Part shown: positions 25,346 through 37,683 of the stretch, piece after piece
Layout of the letters: each line of letters begins with the position of its first letter
How positions within the stretch are numbered: the first letter of the stretch is position 1
Assembly: GCF_030867095.1 (NCBI RefSeq)
Contig: NC_081827.1
Coordinates: 210,671,310-210,735,309, forward strand
DNA length: 64,000 nt
Source of the DNA: Alligator mississippiensis
Lineage: Eukaryota; Chordata; Crocodylia; Alligatoridae
Direction: 5' to 3'
Notes under the pieces: model-generated
The model's input: only the letters and a program-made list of their open reading frames with translations
Told to the model about the DNA's origin: nothing
Databases searched by the model: none
Translations under genes and position numbers: made by a program

Positions 25346-25480
25346 GGCGGTGTCGGCCGGGCCCCCTCTCCCGCGGCAAGCCCCACCTTCGGCTTTCCCG
25401 CACCGTCAATCAAAATAGGAAAAAAACCCCGGAGCGGGCTCGGGCTCGGGCCGCCGCTTCAGCCCCCGAGCGCCCCAAGC

Positions 25481-25504
25481 ATGTCCCCGGCGGCGGCCGC
25501 GTAG
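25481..25504 (+). promoter_or_regulatory. Seven-codon upstream ORF in the SP3 5' leader
   Basis: ATG TCC CCG GCG GCG GCC GCG TAG lies 71 nt upstream of the SP3 start codon (uORF stop to main ATG). A short upstream ORF is known to tune the ratio of long and short SP3 isoforms in mammals. The short, early-terminating form here would allow reinitiation at the main ATG or at internal AUGs. It depends on transcription starting upstream of 25481, which is likely but not shown. Confidence 0.55.
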
Positions 25505-25575
25505 CCACCGCCGGCAGGGCCTGCGCGCGCGGCGAGCCCGCCAGCCCCGCTCGCGCCCGCGCCCGCACCCGCACC

Positions 25576-25582
25576 ATGACCG
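25576..25582 (+). CDS. SP3: SP3 coding exon 1 (7 nt of coding sequence)
   Basis: Only ATG ACC G is coding before the donor GTACGT. The codon for Ala3 is split over the intron (G then CT). The start context gcaccATGa is good by Kozak rules. The exon also carries the 5' leader, whose upstream limit cannot be fixed from sequence. Such a tiny coding first exon is easily missed by gene finders, which may instead start at Met13 in exon 2. Intron 1 is only 298 nt and is itself very GC-rich. Confidence 0.9.
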
Positions 25583-28500
25583 GTACGTACGCGGTCCCCG
25601 GCGGCTCCGGCCCCGGCTCCCCGGGCCCCCCGGCACCGGCGCGTCCGCGCGCGAGCGAGGCGAGAGCGGCACTGAGAGCAGCAGCAGGAGGAGCAGGGGG
25701 AGGAGGGAGAAGAGGGGCAGGGGCAGCAGCGCGGGGAGGAGGAGGAGGAGGAGGAGGGCTCGGCGCGGGAGGGCGGGGGGAGGCCGGGGTTAGCGGGGAG
25801 GGAGGAGGGGGCGATCGCTCCCGTCAGTGACGCTCCCCTCCCCCCCCTCCCTCCCCTCCCCCTCCCCGCCGTGCCCGCAGCTCCCGAGAAGCCCGTGAAA
25901 CAAGAGGAAATGGCTGCCTTGGACGTGGACAGCAGCAGCCACAGCGAGTATCTCCAGCACGGCAACGGCGGCGGCGAAAACGGCAACGGCGCCGCCTCGG
26001 CCTCGGCCGCCGCGGCCGCCCCCCAGGTGAGCGCAGGCCCCGCCGGGCCCCCTCCTCCCCTCCCTTGCCCTGCCCTCCCCTTCCTGCCGCCCCCTCCCCC
26101 TCCCGCGGGTGACACGTCGCGGGCGGGCGCGGAGCCGGTGCCGCCGCCGCTTCCTGCGCCGAGCCCGGTGGAGCCCGCGCCGCGGCCCGCGCTAACCGCC
26201 GCCCCTCTCTCCCCCGGATCCCGCCCCTCGTGGCAGGACACGCAGCCGTCACCGCTCGCGCTGCTGGCGGCCACCTGCAGCAAGATCGGCCCACCGTCGC
26301 CGGAGGAGGACGAGGCCGCCGCTGCCGCCGCCGCCGCCGCCGCTCAGTCTGCCGGAGCGGTGAGTGCCCGCCCCGCCGCGCTCGCACGGCCTGCCGGGGG
26401 GAGAGACGGCACAGCCCGCCCGGGGGGAGGGACGGGACACACGGCACTGCCCGCCCGCCCGCCCGGGGGGAGGGACGATCGCGAGGCCGACCTGCCAGGA
26501 GAAGGGTCCCCAGGCTCCCCTGCTTCTCCAGGAGGAGCCCGGGGCGAGCCGCCCTCCCCTCCCCCGCCGCGGCGCCTCCGTTGTCTTTTGAAACGGGGGG
26601 AGAGGCGGGAAACCGGCCTCCCCCGCCCCCGAGACCAGCACGATCCCGCCCTGCACCCCGCCAAACGGGGAGGGACCTCGGCGCTGCGCGGGCCCGCTCC
26701 TCAGCTGTCACCCCAACAATAGCACAAAATGAAGGCTGGCTGAGAGGAAGGATGTAGTTTAAGGGTAAAATGGCTGTTTAGAAAGGATGATCGCAGCACT
26801 GGGAACTCGATACCTCCATGAAGGCTGTTTTCCTGCACTCCTTAGATTAGAAACCAACTTTCCACCTCTCTTTCTGTCTTTTTCCCTCTCTGTCTTTCCT
26901 GCTGTCTCTTCTCAAACGAGCCTGGGTGACCTTGGAACCCCTGGTGAGGGGATGGATCTTGGAGGATGGATGCACGTTTCTCACAGAGGCTTTTTCTCTT
27001 TAACCATTTAAATAACAAAGGATGCATTTGTGTTTGTGGAGGTTTTATAACTTGGATGTGTTTTTAATTGGCCAAATTGGACGGGTGGATTAAGGCCCTT
27101 TAATTGTCACTGAAGTTGCTTGACTCCTGGTTGCTACAACTGATATAGATCTGTATAACATAGAAGTACTTCTGTCCTCTTAACTTTTGTAGAAGAAACT
27201 ACAGTAGCTGAACAACGACTTCTGCAGAATTTTACTAAATCTGGGTGCCAATGTATTATACTAGCAGAATGGTACTGCTAGTAATGGTACAAAAACCAAA
27301 AAAACAAATAACCCAAAACATGAGTGAAACTTTTAGTACTTATTGCTTGGTTCTTCCTGCCCTAAATTTCAGTACTCTTAGCAGCTGCTCAAGGTCATAC
27401 CGTAGATCAGAACTAGGAACAGATGTATTAACCCCCCCCCCCCCCCAAAAAAAAACCCACAACAACAAAAAACCAAACCCAAAGCATTCTGTCCTGTGCT
27501 CTTGTCAATGGACCATCCTTGTCTCCTTTACTTAACAAGATTGGTTTTTAAACGTTTATGAGGGATTTATTAAAGCATATATGTTTATTAAAGCATCTTA
27601 AAGCACATAAATGCCCATTAAAAACTTGATCCACTGTATGAAATGTACACAGCGCTCTATTACAACAGAGAGAATGCCATATTTATTTTGCATAAAGAAT
27701 GCATATTTGAAACATGATGGTAACTATAAAGTACTCTTCTACCTGTGCATCTTAAGTCTCTCACTTAGACTTTTGGGGGGACAGATGGAGGGAGGGAAAG
27801 TTTTTTAGTATAAATGGGCTTGTGAATTAATACTGAAGTACAAATAGTAACCAAATTAGAAATGCTGTTTTAAAATCTATTTCCTTGTTACATGATTTCT
27901 CATTTTGGTCAAGTAGAGAACTTTCTTGGTCAAGATTCACCTAGAAACCTAGAACTTGATCTCAGAAGAAGATTGGACTGTAAATACATACATTTTTTCA
28001 CCTCTTCAGACACTGTTCCTGTGTACTTGTTCTTGATCAGACTGTAGCAGAGTGAAAACTTCCAGAATCTTATCAGACTTCTTTTCAGTGCTTCAGAATA
28101 TTGTGGGTAGCAATGAAACTGACAGGAACCAGGGCAAGTTCACGCTGCTCCAAAAGCAAGTGTTGGAGTTAATTGAAATGTCTTCATAAAGCTGAGGAAG
28201 GATGAAGAACTAGAAATGTTCCCTTTTCTAGCATTTAAATACTGAGAGGAGTCTAATGCAGCAGATCTCTTTTACAGGTATATGTACGGTTCTTTTATTG
28301 AAAGGATTGGGTTTTCAAAGTTTAGACACCTATTAGTTAATGTGAAAGGAAGCTCTAGCACCTGATCCAGGTATAATACCCTATTAGGAATGCCAGTATG
28401 TTCCCTTTTCCAGAAGTGCAGTGTGTTGTGAGGTGTACCCTTGCTTGGCTTCTCATCTGGTTCCCATCATAGGAAAGGAAGGTCCCCCCCCCCCCCCATT

Positions 28501-31500
28501 TTCCATGCTGGATTATAGTGGTGGCCATGCCTATATTTGGTAGAATTTTCAAGCCTTATTAATAGGCGATAGAAGGTAGTTCAAGTGATTATTTCCCTGC
28601 CTTTGGGCTTTTTGGTGTGGGTATACTGTTACTTTTTTATTCGGGTTATAATCACAAGTATAACAACAGTGAAAAATTAATGAAGAAACATTGGTTGATT
28701 TAAAAACTTGGAATATGGCTAAGGGAAGCAATTTAGATAATATGGGTTAGTGTCCCCCCCCCCCCCTCCTTTTTTTTCCTGTCTACCCCTTGAGGGAACA
28801 TCCCCATCATTTTTTACAATGCTTTTAACTTGAGGGAAAAGAGGAAATCTAGTTAATTTTTAAAAGAGAGACTAGCTGTAGTGATTGGCTGAGTGGTGGT
28901 GGTGGGGTAACTCCAGAACATCATGTTTTCTTTTTTAATGTAGGCTTAGCCACTATGGCACATGCTGATTTTTTTTCATCTCTAGATTAAAAAAAAAAAA
29001 ATTTTTTTTGCAGTGGGTTCTAAATGACACCCCAGATTCATTCAGAAGCTGAAGCTACTTTAGCATGTTAGGTGCTTGGCAATTAATGTATGCCATCAGT
29101 AATTTGTCATTTACCTGATGGCATTTGGTTTTAACATAGGAAGTCCTTAATGACTTGTGTCTTGTTTGAAAAGTTTATCTCTACCTAAGATGGTGCTACA
29201 GCTGTGGTTGGATGATATATTTGACTTGAAATCCCCTCCATGGGAGATTGACAGATATTGCCCTGCAGGCACCAAAGCCTCTTTGAAAAGAAATGTACTC
29301 TTACTGATCTGAAAGAGTAGCCCTGCTATTTTAACTTTTGGCTGTCCCCTTTTTATTTTAGTCTCTGACCCTGCAAACACTTATTTAAGCAATTTTTAAG
29401 GTTCCATTTTGTGCAACTGACAAAAATAAAAATGATTGCATCACACCATTGGAAAGTCAAGAGTTCCACCTTTACACTGCTATAAAGAATTAACTTATCT
29501 TAGTGCCTAAAAGATCAGAGCTTAACATTTTCATTGGCTCCTTGTTCTAGTAGTTCTTCCTAGGTTCCCTCATGGAACTAAGTATAGAGGCCCTTTGACT
29601 CCTGAAACTTCCATTCACATCTTTAAAGATGACTTATAGAAGATAGTCTTGTTTTCTGTTTTTCATATATTACAGGTGGTCCAGAAATTGATTTTTTTAA
29701 AAAAAACTCTGTTTTTGAAGTACAAATCTCAAGAGCATAAAGCCATATCTTATCTTGAGCATCCAAGTACCAGTGGAAGAAATCCGGTGCTTTTACCAGT
29801 CCTTAATGCCTAAATTAAAGGGTTATGGATGTTGAATCTTAAAAAAAAAAAAAAAAAAGCATTAAATTAACTAGGGGTTAACAAAACCAAAAGTAACGGT
29901 TTTAAGTCATCTAACTAAATATTCTTCCCTACTTTTCCTGCTTCTTTTCTTGACAGCTTAACTTCCTTTTCTTGTTTCTGATGGCACAAGCATCAGATGT
30001 TCTTAGTTTAGACAGGATGTGAATTTTTAGTAATAATAAAGTAAATATACTTTAGAAGATATCAGCCTGCTCAAAGACACAGAAGAGGGCTCGGATATGC
30101 TTTTTGCTGTTTTAAAGGTAGCTGCTAAGAGACTGTCAAGTTGAATTACTATAGTTAATCAAATACAAGATAAAGTTTTGTTGGTTTTTTTCCTCAGCAT
30201 GGCTAAAAAAGCTCCTTGTCTTGCATTTGCATACAAGACACTTCATTAAATATATTTTTTATTCTTAAACTCCTGCCAAAAGCAGCACATGCCCAGTAAT
30301 GGAAACCAACTATGAAGTTGATTTAAATGCAGCCAACACTGAGCATGACTATAAAACACATGGCCTGTATTGGGCAAATATGCCGATTTTCTATTTTTTT
30401 TTTAAATTTTGTGTGTCAGGCCAAATTAGCTAGATCAATTCTGAATTCTGTCAGTTCAGTGGAGCTTAGTCATTCAAGTCATTTTAGATAGGCATCTAGC
30501 TGGGGTCATCTAGACCCAGCACTCTTTCCTGCCTATGCAGGGGGTCGGACTCGATCTATTGAGGTCCCTTCCGACCCTAGCATCTATGAATCTATGAAAG
30601 TCTGTGTGACACTAACACCAGCAAGTATTCTTCCTCCCAGACTTTTCAGCCTGGGGCTTCAGATACTCCCAAATTCATGGCTGGTATTCTAGATATAAGC
30701 TCCAAGCCTGGATGCCATGGAGTTCAGATGCACTCTGGGCTTGCTTGCCCCTAGCCAAAAGGAAATAGGAGCAAGCTAGAGGGAAAGCCCAAGAACAGTC
30801 TCCAATTACCATAAAATGTATAGTTGAGATCCTCCCATTGGGAGGTTATAGTAGACTCTCATAAGGGTGCCTGCCTGCAGTACAATGAACAGGTTCCCAC
30901 CCTCAGCTACACCAAGTCGTTCAAACCTGGGAAGAAGGAGATCTCTCCTGCCAGGTACAGTAAAACCACCTGGGGCAACACCATCATAATGGTGTTTCCC
31001 CTGCCAGGTAAATATGGGAACCTACCTGTTTGAATAAGATGTATGGTAATACATTGCATGCATTTTGCTGTAGTGCCAACTTTTTTTAAAGTCATAGTGA
31101 GCCACTACATTAAATACATTTAGACTTTCTCTTCACTCCCACAGCTGAACTGTGCCTTTCTTTTTCATTTCCAATAATTCCTGTTTCTTCACCAGTCCTA
31201 AATGTCTGACAGACATCCCCAAAACAGGATCCCAAACAGTTCACCAAGAGTCCCTGTTTTGCCTCCCCTTGCCCCCACCATGTCATGTATGATTAATAGG
31301 GTGCTGTCCTCCATGAAGTGGAGTCAGATCAGATTGCTCTGTGCTTCATATGCATATACATTTTTGGAAGATTGCAGGGCCTGTGACACGAACACCTGGT
31401 TCTAGTCACAAGCTGTGGGGGAGGCTAATTAGCACATGGACCTTTTTTGAAGGGTATCTGGAGTACATGCATATACTGAGCTGTGCTGAACTGTGGGATC

Positions 31501-34500
31501 ACCCTGGCTTGAAATACTGTTGACTGCTGGGGCCCAGCCCAGTGAACTATATGGTAAATCGTGAGCCTTTTGACTTTGGACTAATATAATGCATGGTTGT
31601 TTGTACTATATAGAAGTAGATACAAAAGTTCTGCTTAAAAGTGTGTTTATGGAGTACCTGTGCTAAAACTTGCAGCCATTTCAGAAACGGTAAAATGCAT
31701 GAATTCTGGATGAACTAAGTCTATGGGTACTCATAGTATTTTACTACAGGCATACTTATTTCAAGGCCAGTGTTTTCAAACTTGCCCTTCATTTTCATGT
31801 GCTCAGGGAGACGAGGTCTGACAGTAAGGAGGGGGTAAGGGCTTGTGGGGGGAAGAGGTTGGTGGGAGCCAAGGGGGCTACCTAAACCCCCTCCTCCCCC
31901 CCCAACACCATTTTTTCGCTGCTGTAGCAGTGGAAGGGGGACAAATTCAAGATCAACTTCCAATAATTAGATTCTAGACCTGGAAAATTATTAAAAATTA
32001 TACATTTTCCACATATAGCATCTAGAGTGGGGCGTCATATTACATCCAGGGTTATCTTATATTTGAGTAAATATGGTACATATTAGACACTTTCAGTTAA
32101 ATTGGGATTGCTTTTAGATCACATTTTAAAAAATTCAGGGTGATATTTTTCAATTAAAATTTGTGTTCTCTTTTCTTCTCAACTAGGCAAACATATCATT
32201 AGAGGGGGCAGAGCCATGTGGGGCAAAAAAGATGAAGAGGTAGTAGATGAAGTAATGGAAGGAAGTCAGAGCAAAGGAAGGGATCCCCATGTCATATTGT
32301 GTTCCATATTATTAGGGGATGGACATGCCTCACATGCCAGTGGTAAAAGTTAATGTGGAGGAGGGAAGATTAAGATGCTCAAAGCAATTAAGGGGGAAAC
32401 ATCACTCCACTGTGTTTCAGAAATATCCAGGCTATTGAAGAATCTGGAAGCAACATTTGTGACTCTTCCCTTCTTCTAGGAGTGGGGGCAGCCTTGAAAT
32501 TAGGTGGGAAAACAGTGCTAGTTACAGTGTGGCCAAGACTCCTCCTCCTTCCTGTTTCTACCTGACAGAAAGCTGTTGACAGCCCTGCTGTGCTGAATGC
32601 TTTTCTTCTACAAAGGACTCCAAGTAGGACAATGTAAAGGGATTGCTGGTGGCTCTGTTAGCAGCAGGGAACTGAATGCTGTGTTGTGCCCTGAAGTGGT
32701 TCCCCTGGCTTTCTGCAGTGTGTGCAAATAGACATGCACCTATTTTTAAGGATGGTTTTTTTTCTCTTCCCCCTCTTCCCAGGGCTCCTGCTTTCATTAA
32801 TATTTCTTCAACCTCTCCCCACTCTACTTCTGGTCACTCCTTAAGAGTGCACATCTTTCTCTTTCCCCACACTTCAGTTTGACTTAAGATTGCTGCAGTC
32901 TCTGCTAAACAAACTGAGCAAAACTCCATGCCTGTCAAAATGATTTACTCATCAGGACTTTCATATTCATGAAAACAGTGAGTACAGTGACAAGAACCAC
33001 ATCCAGAGGTAAATGTCTCTTTCTGTAGCTTGTTGCAATTCTGGTGCATAAAGGCAGAGACTGTCACCTGCTTCCTATTAGCTCTCCCTCCCTTCCTGTT
33101 CCTGGTTGGCAGGGCCAGCCCGGTGCTGCCTTCAGGCTCTCCCCGACCCCTGACTGGCGCAGACTGCTTGGAACTGAAGAGCTCTGGGCCCCAGGTCTTA
33201 AAGGGACAGTATCCAAAGCATTTTTTCTGGCTCTGAGTAGCAGTTAATGGAGAGAGACCACTCTGCATACAATGTTAAATAGAGCTTGGATATGGATGAG
33301 AGCTTGCTTTAAAATTGAATTTTTTGAGATCAGTAGTAGTTTTAGACATCATTCCCTGTAGGTCTTTTGCATGACTAGAGCCTCCATGGTAGGAACTGTC
33401 ACCATAGAGATTGCTAGCAAGACCTACCATGCCAGTTTTCTAGCCAATTCTTCAGCCTCTGAGAAAAGAGCAAAACAGCAAGTGACTTTATTGGAAGAGC
33501 AGGATACTAGCTTGGGGTAGACACTGGTATCAAATACCTACTGTACAGGAAAATAGTATCTGCTGTTCTGATACCACCAAGAGATTTGTGAAAGCTTTAT
33601 CCTCCTTTTGCCCCTCACTACTTGTGATTCATGTGATAGTCCCTAACAGCTAGCTGTAGAAGCAGTATATGTGACTAGTGGGCATTTCTTGTCCCTGGAC
33701 ATCCCCATTATCTCTATGGAGTGACCAGTGGACCTAGTAAGTGTTGAATCAAAACTACAGAGTGAGGAGAGGATTATTGGGAACTGTACCCAGGTAAGGA
33801 GGAGGTGATTTTTTTCTGGAAGGAAGATGCGAGTTCCATGCTGAAAAGGGCAGAAGCCATTGGAAGTGCTGTGGGGAAGTGGTACTGAGGATTGGAGTAG
33901 GGTAGGAAGGGGGTCCAGCTTGAATAAGGATTGGAGGGGGTGGCTTTCGTGTAAGTGTACACCACTGCTAAGTATACTCTTCTCAGTTATAGTTTTGGCA
34001 TCCAATATTTCATTGTGCACAGTAGTATATAATTTCCTACAAATTTTAGGTAGCTTTCTAACTCAATTAGTTCTTTTTCTTTTCTGTTTGCTGTCTCCTT
34101 TTTTTAAATAGATATTGCTAAAATCTGTAGTATACTTATTTTTTTAAATTTAAATAATACAAGATTACTGTGTAAATTTTGGTATTTCTTGATCCAGATA
34201 TTTAGTAAATGTTTTTTTTAGACCTTTTTTATACTGATGACTACCTCTTCAGTGTAGAATAGATTCTTTATCTACTTCTTGGTGATTTATCTGTTCTTGA
34301 TAGCAATCTCTATATTTCCAATGTATTTCAGCAACCAATTCAATAGAAATGAAATCCTTGCAAAACTAGAGCTAGCTTGGTAGTTGAGAATGGAGGGTAT
34401 TTTGCCTGTTTCAAAAGAGGGTGATGTGTTTTGGTATTTGACAGAGACTTTCAGAGACCAGTACACAGTTAAAGATGAGTGATGGAATGGAATTCTCAGA

Positions 34501-37500
34501 CTCGTCTTTTCTCTCAGGTTCTTAAAATATTAACACTGTAAAATGAGCTTGTATTTGATGATACACATAGGACACGTGCCAAGTAGTTTACTAGTATTTA
34601 TGAGAGGGGGAAATTAATTGAGTTTTACACAAACACTAGCCAGTTGCCTGTCAAGAATGATGCCGGGGGGGGAGGGACGGGACACCACGAGGACGACAGA
34701 GGCCTGTGTCCTTCTTCACCCCGCCCCACCGCTTTGTGCCAGGGCTGGAGCCTGGACCGTTCGCCGCATCCCCCCATTGCTTTGGGTCAGGACCAGGCCC
34801 ACTCCCCACCTCCCCCCAGCCACTTCAGGCTGGGGCTGGGGCTTGAGCCATTTCCTGCCTCCCCTACCACTGCTCCTGGGGCTTGAGCCGTTCCTCCCCC
34901 CCCCCCTCCCTCCCTTGCTGCCTTGGGCTGGGGCCTTGCCCCTCTCCCCTCCGGTCTCTGATTGCTGAGACAGCCCATCAGAGCATGAATAAAGCATTAG
35001 GGACAGACAGGCAGACAGACCGACAGACTTAGGCTTTTATAATATTAGAATATACGAATTTAGTGTGTGTATAACACAATTCTTCCCTTAAGTGAAACTG
35101 AGTCAGTTTAAGCCCAAGAGAGGTGTCATGTTGAGAAGGAAGCTTACCAAACAAAATAAAACTACTACAAAATATTTAAACAAAAGTAATATTTGCCTGT
35201 AGTGAATGTATCCATACAGTCCCAACATTACTGCTTACATGAGAATTAGGAAGTGAAACTTAGGACAAAGAAGCCACTTTTTATTATGCAAGGTAAATGA
35301 GCTGGAACACATCAACAGCATAAATAGTGAAAAGTAAACTGATTTCCTTCATCTGTTGTAGAGATAATAAGACAAGTAAAGAAGAATGTTCAAGTAAATG
35401 GTTTTAAAGGTGATATGGCATTCAAATGGATGCACAAATACCTGTGCTATTATAGGATGTTTTCTGAATTTTTAATATTTCATTTTGAAAAGCTTGTTTT
35501 GGTGAGGAAAAGGGTCACGTGTTTTTTCCTTTCCTGGATAGGGTTAGAACAATATGCATCTATTCCTTATTTCTTCTCTGAATTCCTTAATCTGTAACAG
35601 TCTAAAGATTTATCCTGAGAGGCACCATTTTTCATTTTCATGTTTTCTGATTATGTTAACAGTTGTTGATTAAAAACATCTGTGGTTAAAGACAGACATT
35701 TCAAATGTATGCCACTGATGCAATTAAAGGAGCATCAATGTGTATGGTTTTTTTTTTTGAATTTGTAAAAATCCCAGTGCGTTTGATTTCCAGTGAAAAA
35801 GTCCTCCGGCTAGGGAACGCATTCCAGTCTTTTCATTTATTTATTTATTTTTCCTAGTCAGTATAAGTCGTATAGTTTTTAAATACGTTGTACTTGATAT
35901 CGTGTATAATATAAGAACTAGCCCTCTTACAAAAATAGTGTATTTTTTGTAGTTTTTAAACATACAGGTTATGTTGAAGGTAAGTGTAACATGCCAACTT
36001 ACAATACAACAGTTACTGAGCTTAGGGGTCATGGCGCTTACAAGAAGGGTTGGAAACCTTATGGAAAATTAGTTGTAGCAACTGCACCTGGGTTGCAAGG
36101 TTGCAAGCCTGTAAGATGGGTTGCCCATGGAAAAAGATTGAGAATCATTGTTCTAGTACAGTACAGAATTGAATTTAATGTTTGATATTCTAGTGTATTA
36201 TCTGTGATTTTTCTTTTAATCCTTTTCTCCTTCTTGTTTTTGTTCAGACAGGGGATTTGGCTTCTGTGCAATTAGCGGGCACTCCAAATAGATGGGAGGT
36301 TTTGTCTGCAGCTCCTACCACTATAAAGGATGAAGCTGGTAATATAGTGCAGATTCCAGGTGCTGCCACAGTAACTTCAAGTGGACAGTATGTCCTTCCC
36401 ATTCAGAGTTTGCAGAATCAGCAGATATTTTCTGTTGCACCAGGCTCAGATTCATCAAATGGTACAGTGTCTAATGTACAATATCAAGTAATACCCCAGA
36501 TCCAGACGGCAGATGGTCAGCAGGTTCAGCTTGGCTTTGCAACCTCATCTGATAATAGTGGTATAAATCAAGAAACTGGTCAAATTCAGATCATTCCTGG
36601 CTCTAATCAAACCATAATTGCTTCTGGAACCCCTTCAGCTAATATTCAGAATCTCTTGTCACAGACTGGTCAAGTTCAGGTCCAGGGAGTTGCAATTGGT
36701 GGTTCATCTTTTCCTGGCCAAGCACAAGTAGTTGCTAATGTCCCTCTTGGCCTGCCAGGAAATATTACTTTTGTACCCATCAATAGTGTTGATCTAGATT
36801 CTCTGGGGCTCGGCAGTGGTTCTCAAACCATGACTGCAGGCATTAATGCAGATGGACATTTGATAAATACTGGACAGGCAATGGATAGCTCAGATACTTC
36901 TGAAAGGACTGGTGAACAAGTTTCTCCGGAAATTACAGAAACCACCACTGATAATGACTTATTTGTGCCAACGTCATCTTCATCACAATTGCCCGTTACC
37001 ATAGACAGTACAAGCATATTGGAACAAAATGCAAACAACTTGACCACAACTAGTGGACAAGTTCACAGTTCTGATCTTCAGGGAAATTACATCCAGACAT
37101 CGGTCTCAGATGAGACACAAGCTCAGAATATTCAGGTCTCCGCAGCACAGCCTATTGTACAACACATACAGCTTCAAGAGTCTCAGCAACCAACCAGTCA
37201 AGCCCAAATTGTACAAGGTATCGCGCAGCAGACAATCCATGGTGTGCAAACAAGTCAAGGTATTTCGCAGCAGGCTCTACAGAATCTTCAGCTGCAGCTG
37301 AATCCTGGAACTTTTTTAATTCAGGCACAAACAGTGACCCCTTCTGGGCAGATAACTTGGCAGACATTTCAAGTGCAAGGAGTCCAGAACTTGCAGAATT
37401 TGCAGATTCAAAATGCACCTGGTCAACAAATAACTCTAACACCTGTGCAGACTCTCACTCTTGGTCAAGTTGCAGCAGGTGGGGCCTTGACTTCAACTCC

Positions 37501-37631
37501 AGTTAGTCTAAGCACTGCTCAGCTGCCAAATCTGCAGACAGTTACAGTAAACTCTATAGATTCTGCTGGCATTCAGCTGCATCCAGGAGAAAATGCTGAC
37601 AGTCCTGCAGGTATTTATCTTTAACTCTTTA

Positions 37632-37683
<52 letters not shown>

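Larger units (their letters stand above)
24750..26730. promoter_or_regulatory. CpG island over the SP3 promoter and exons 1-3
   Basis: Base composition changes sharply from AT-rich to very GC- and CpG-rich at about 24750 and back at about 26720. The island covers upstream promoter sequence, the 5' leader, exons 1-3 and the two short introns. It is typical of a broadly expressed housekeeping-type promoter. Many long open frames on both strands inside it result from stop-codon depletion and are not genes. Confidence 0.9.

Noticed and set aside
24566-26757. Many long ORFs on both strands around 24.5-26.7 kb (up to 295 codons)
   Set aside because: They lie in the CpG island where stop codons are rare, overlap one another in all frames, and consist of Pro/Arg/Gly/Ala low complexity. 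Only the spliced SP3 exons have family support.
33643-34020. 125-codon minus-strand open frame in intron 3
   Set aside because: No recognisable domain, an overlapping plus-strand frame of similar quality, and no repeat or splice support.
36017-36247. Possible alternative upstream coding sequence joined to exon 4
   Set aside because: The segment is partly hAT-like repeat, and the acceptor at 36246-36247 fits the known SP3 exon structure.
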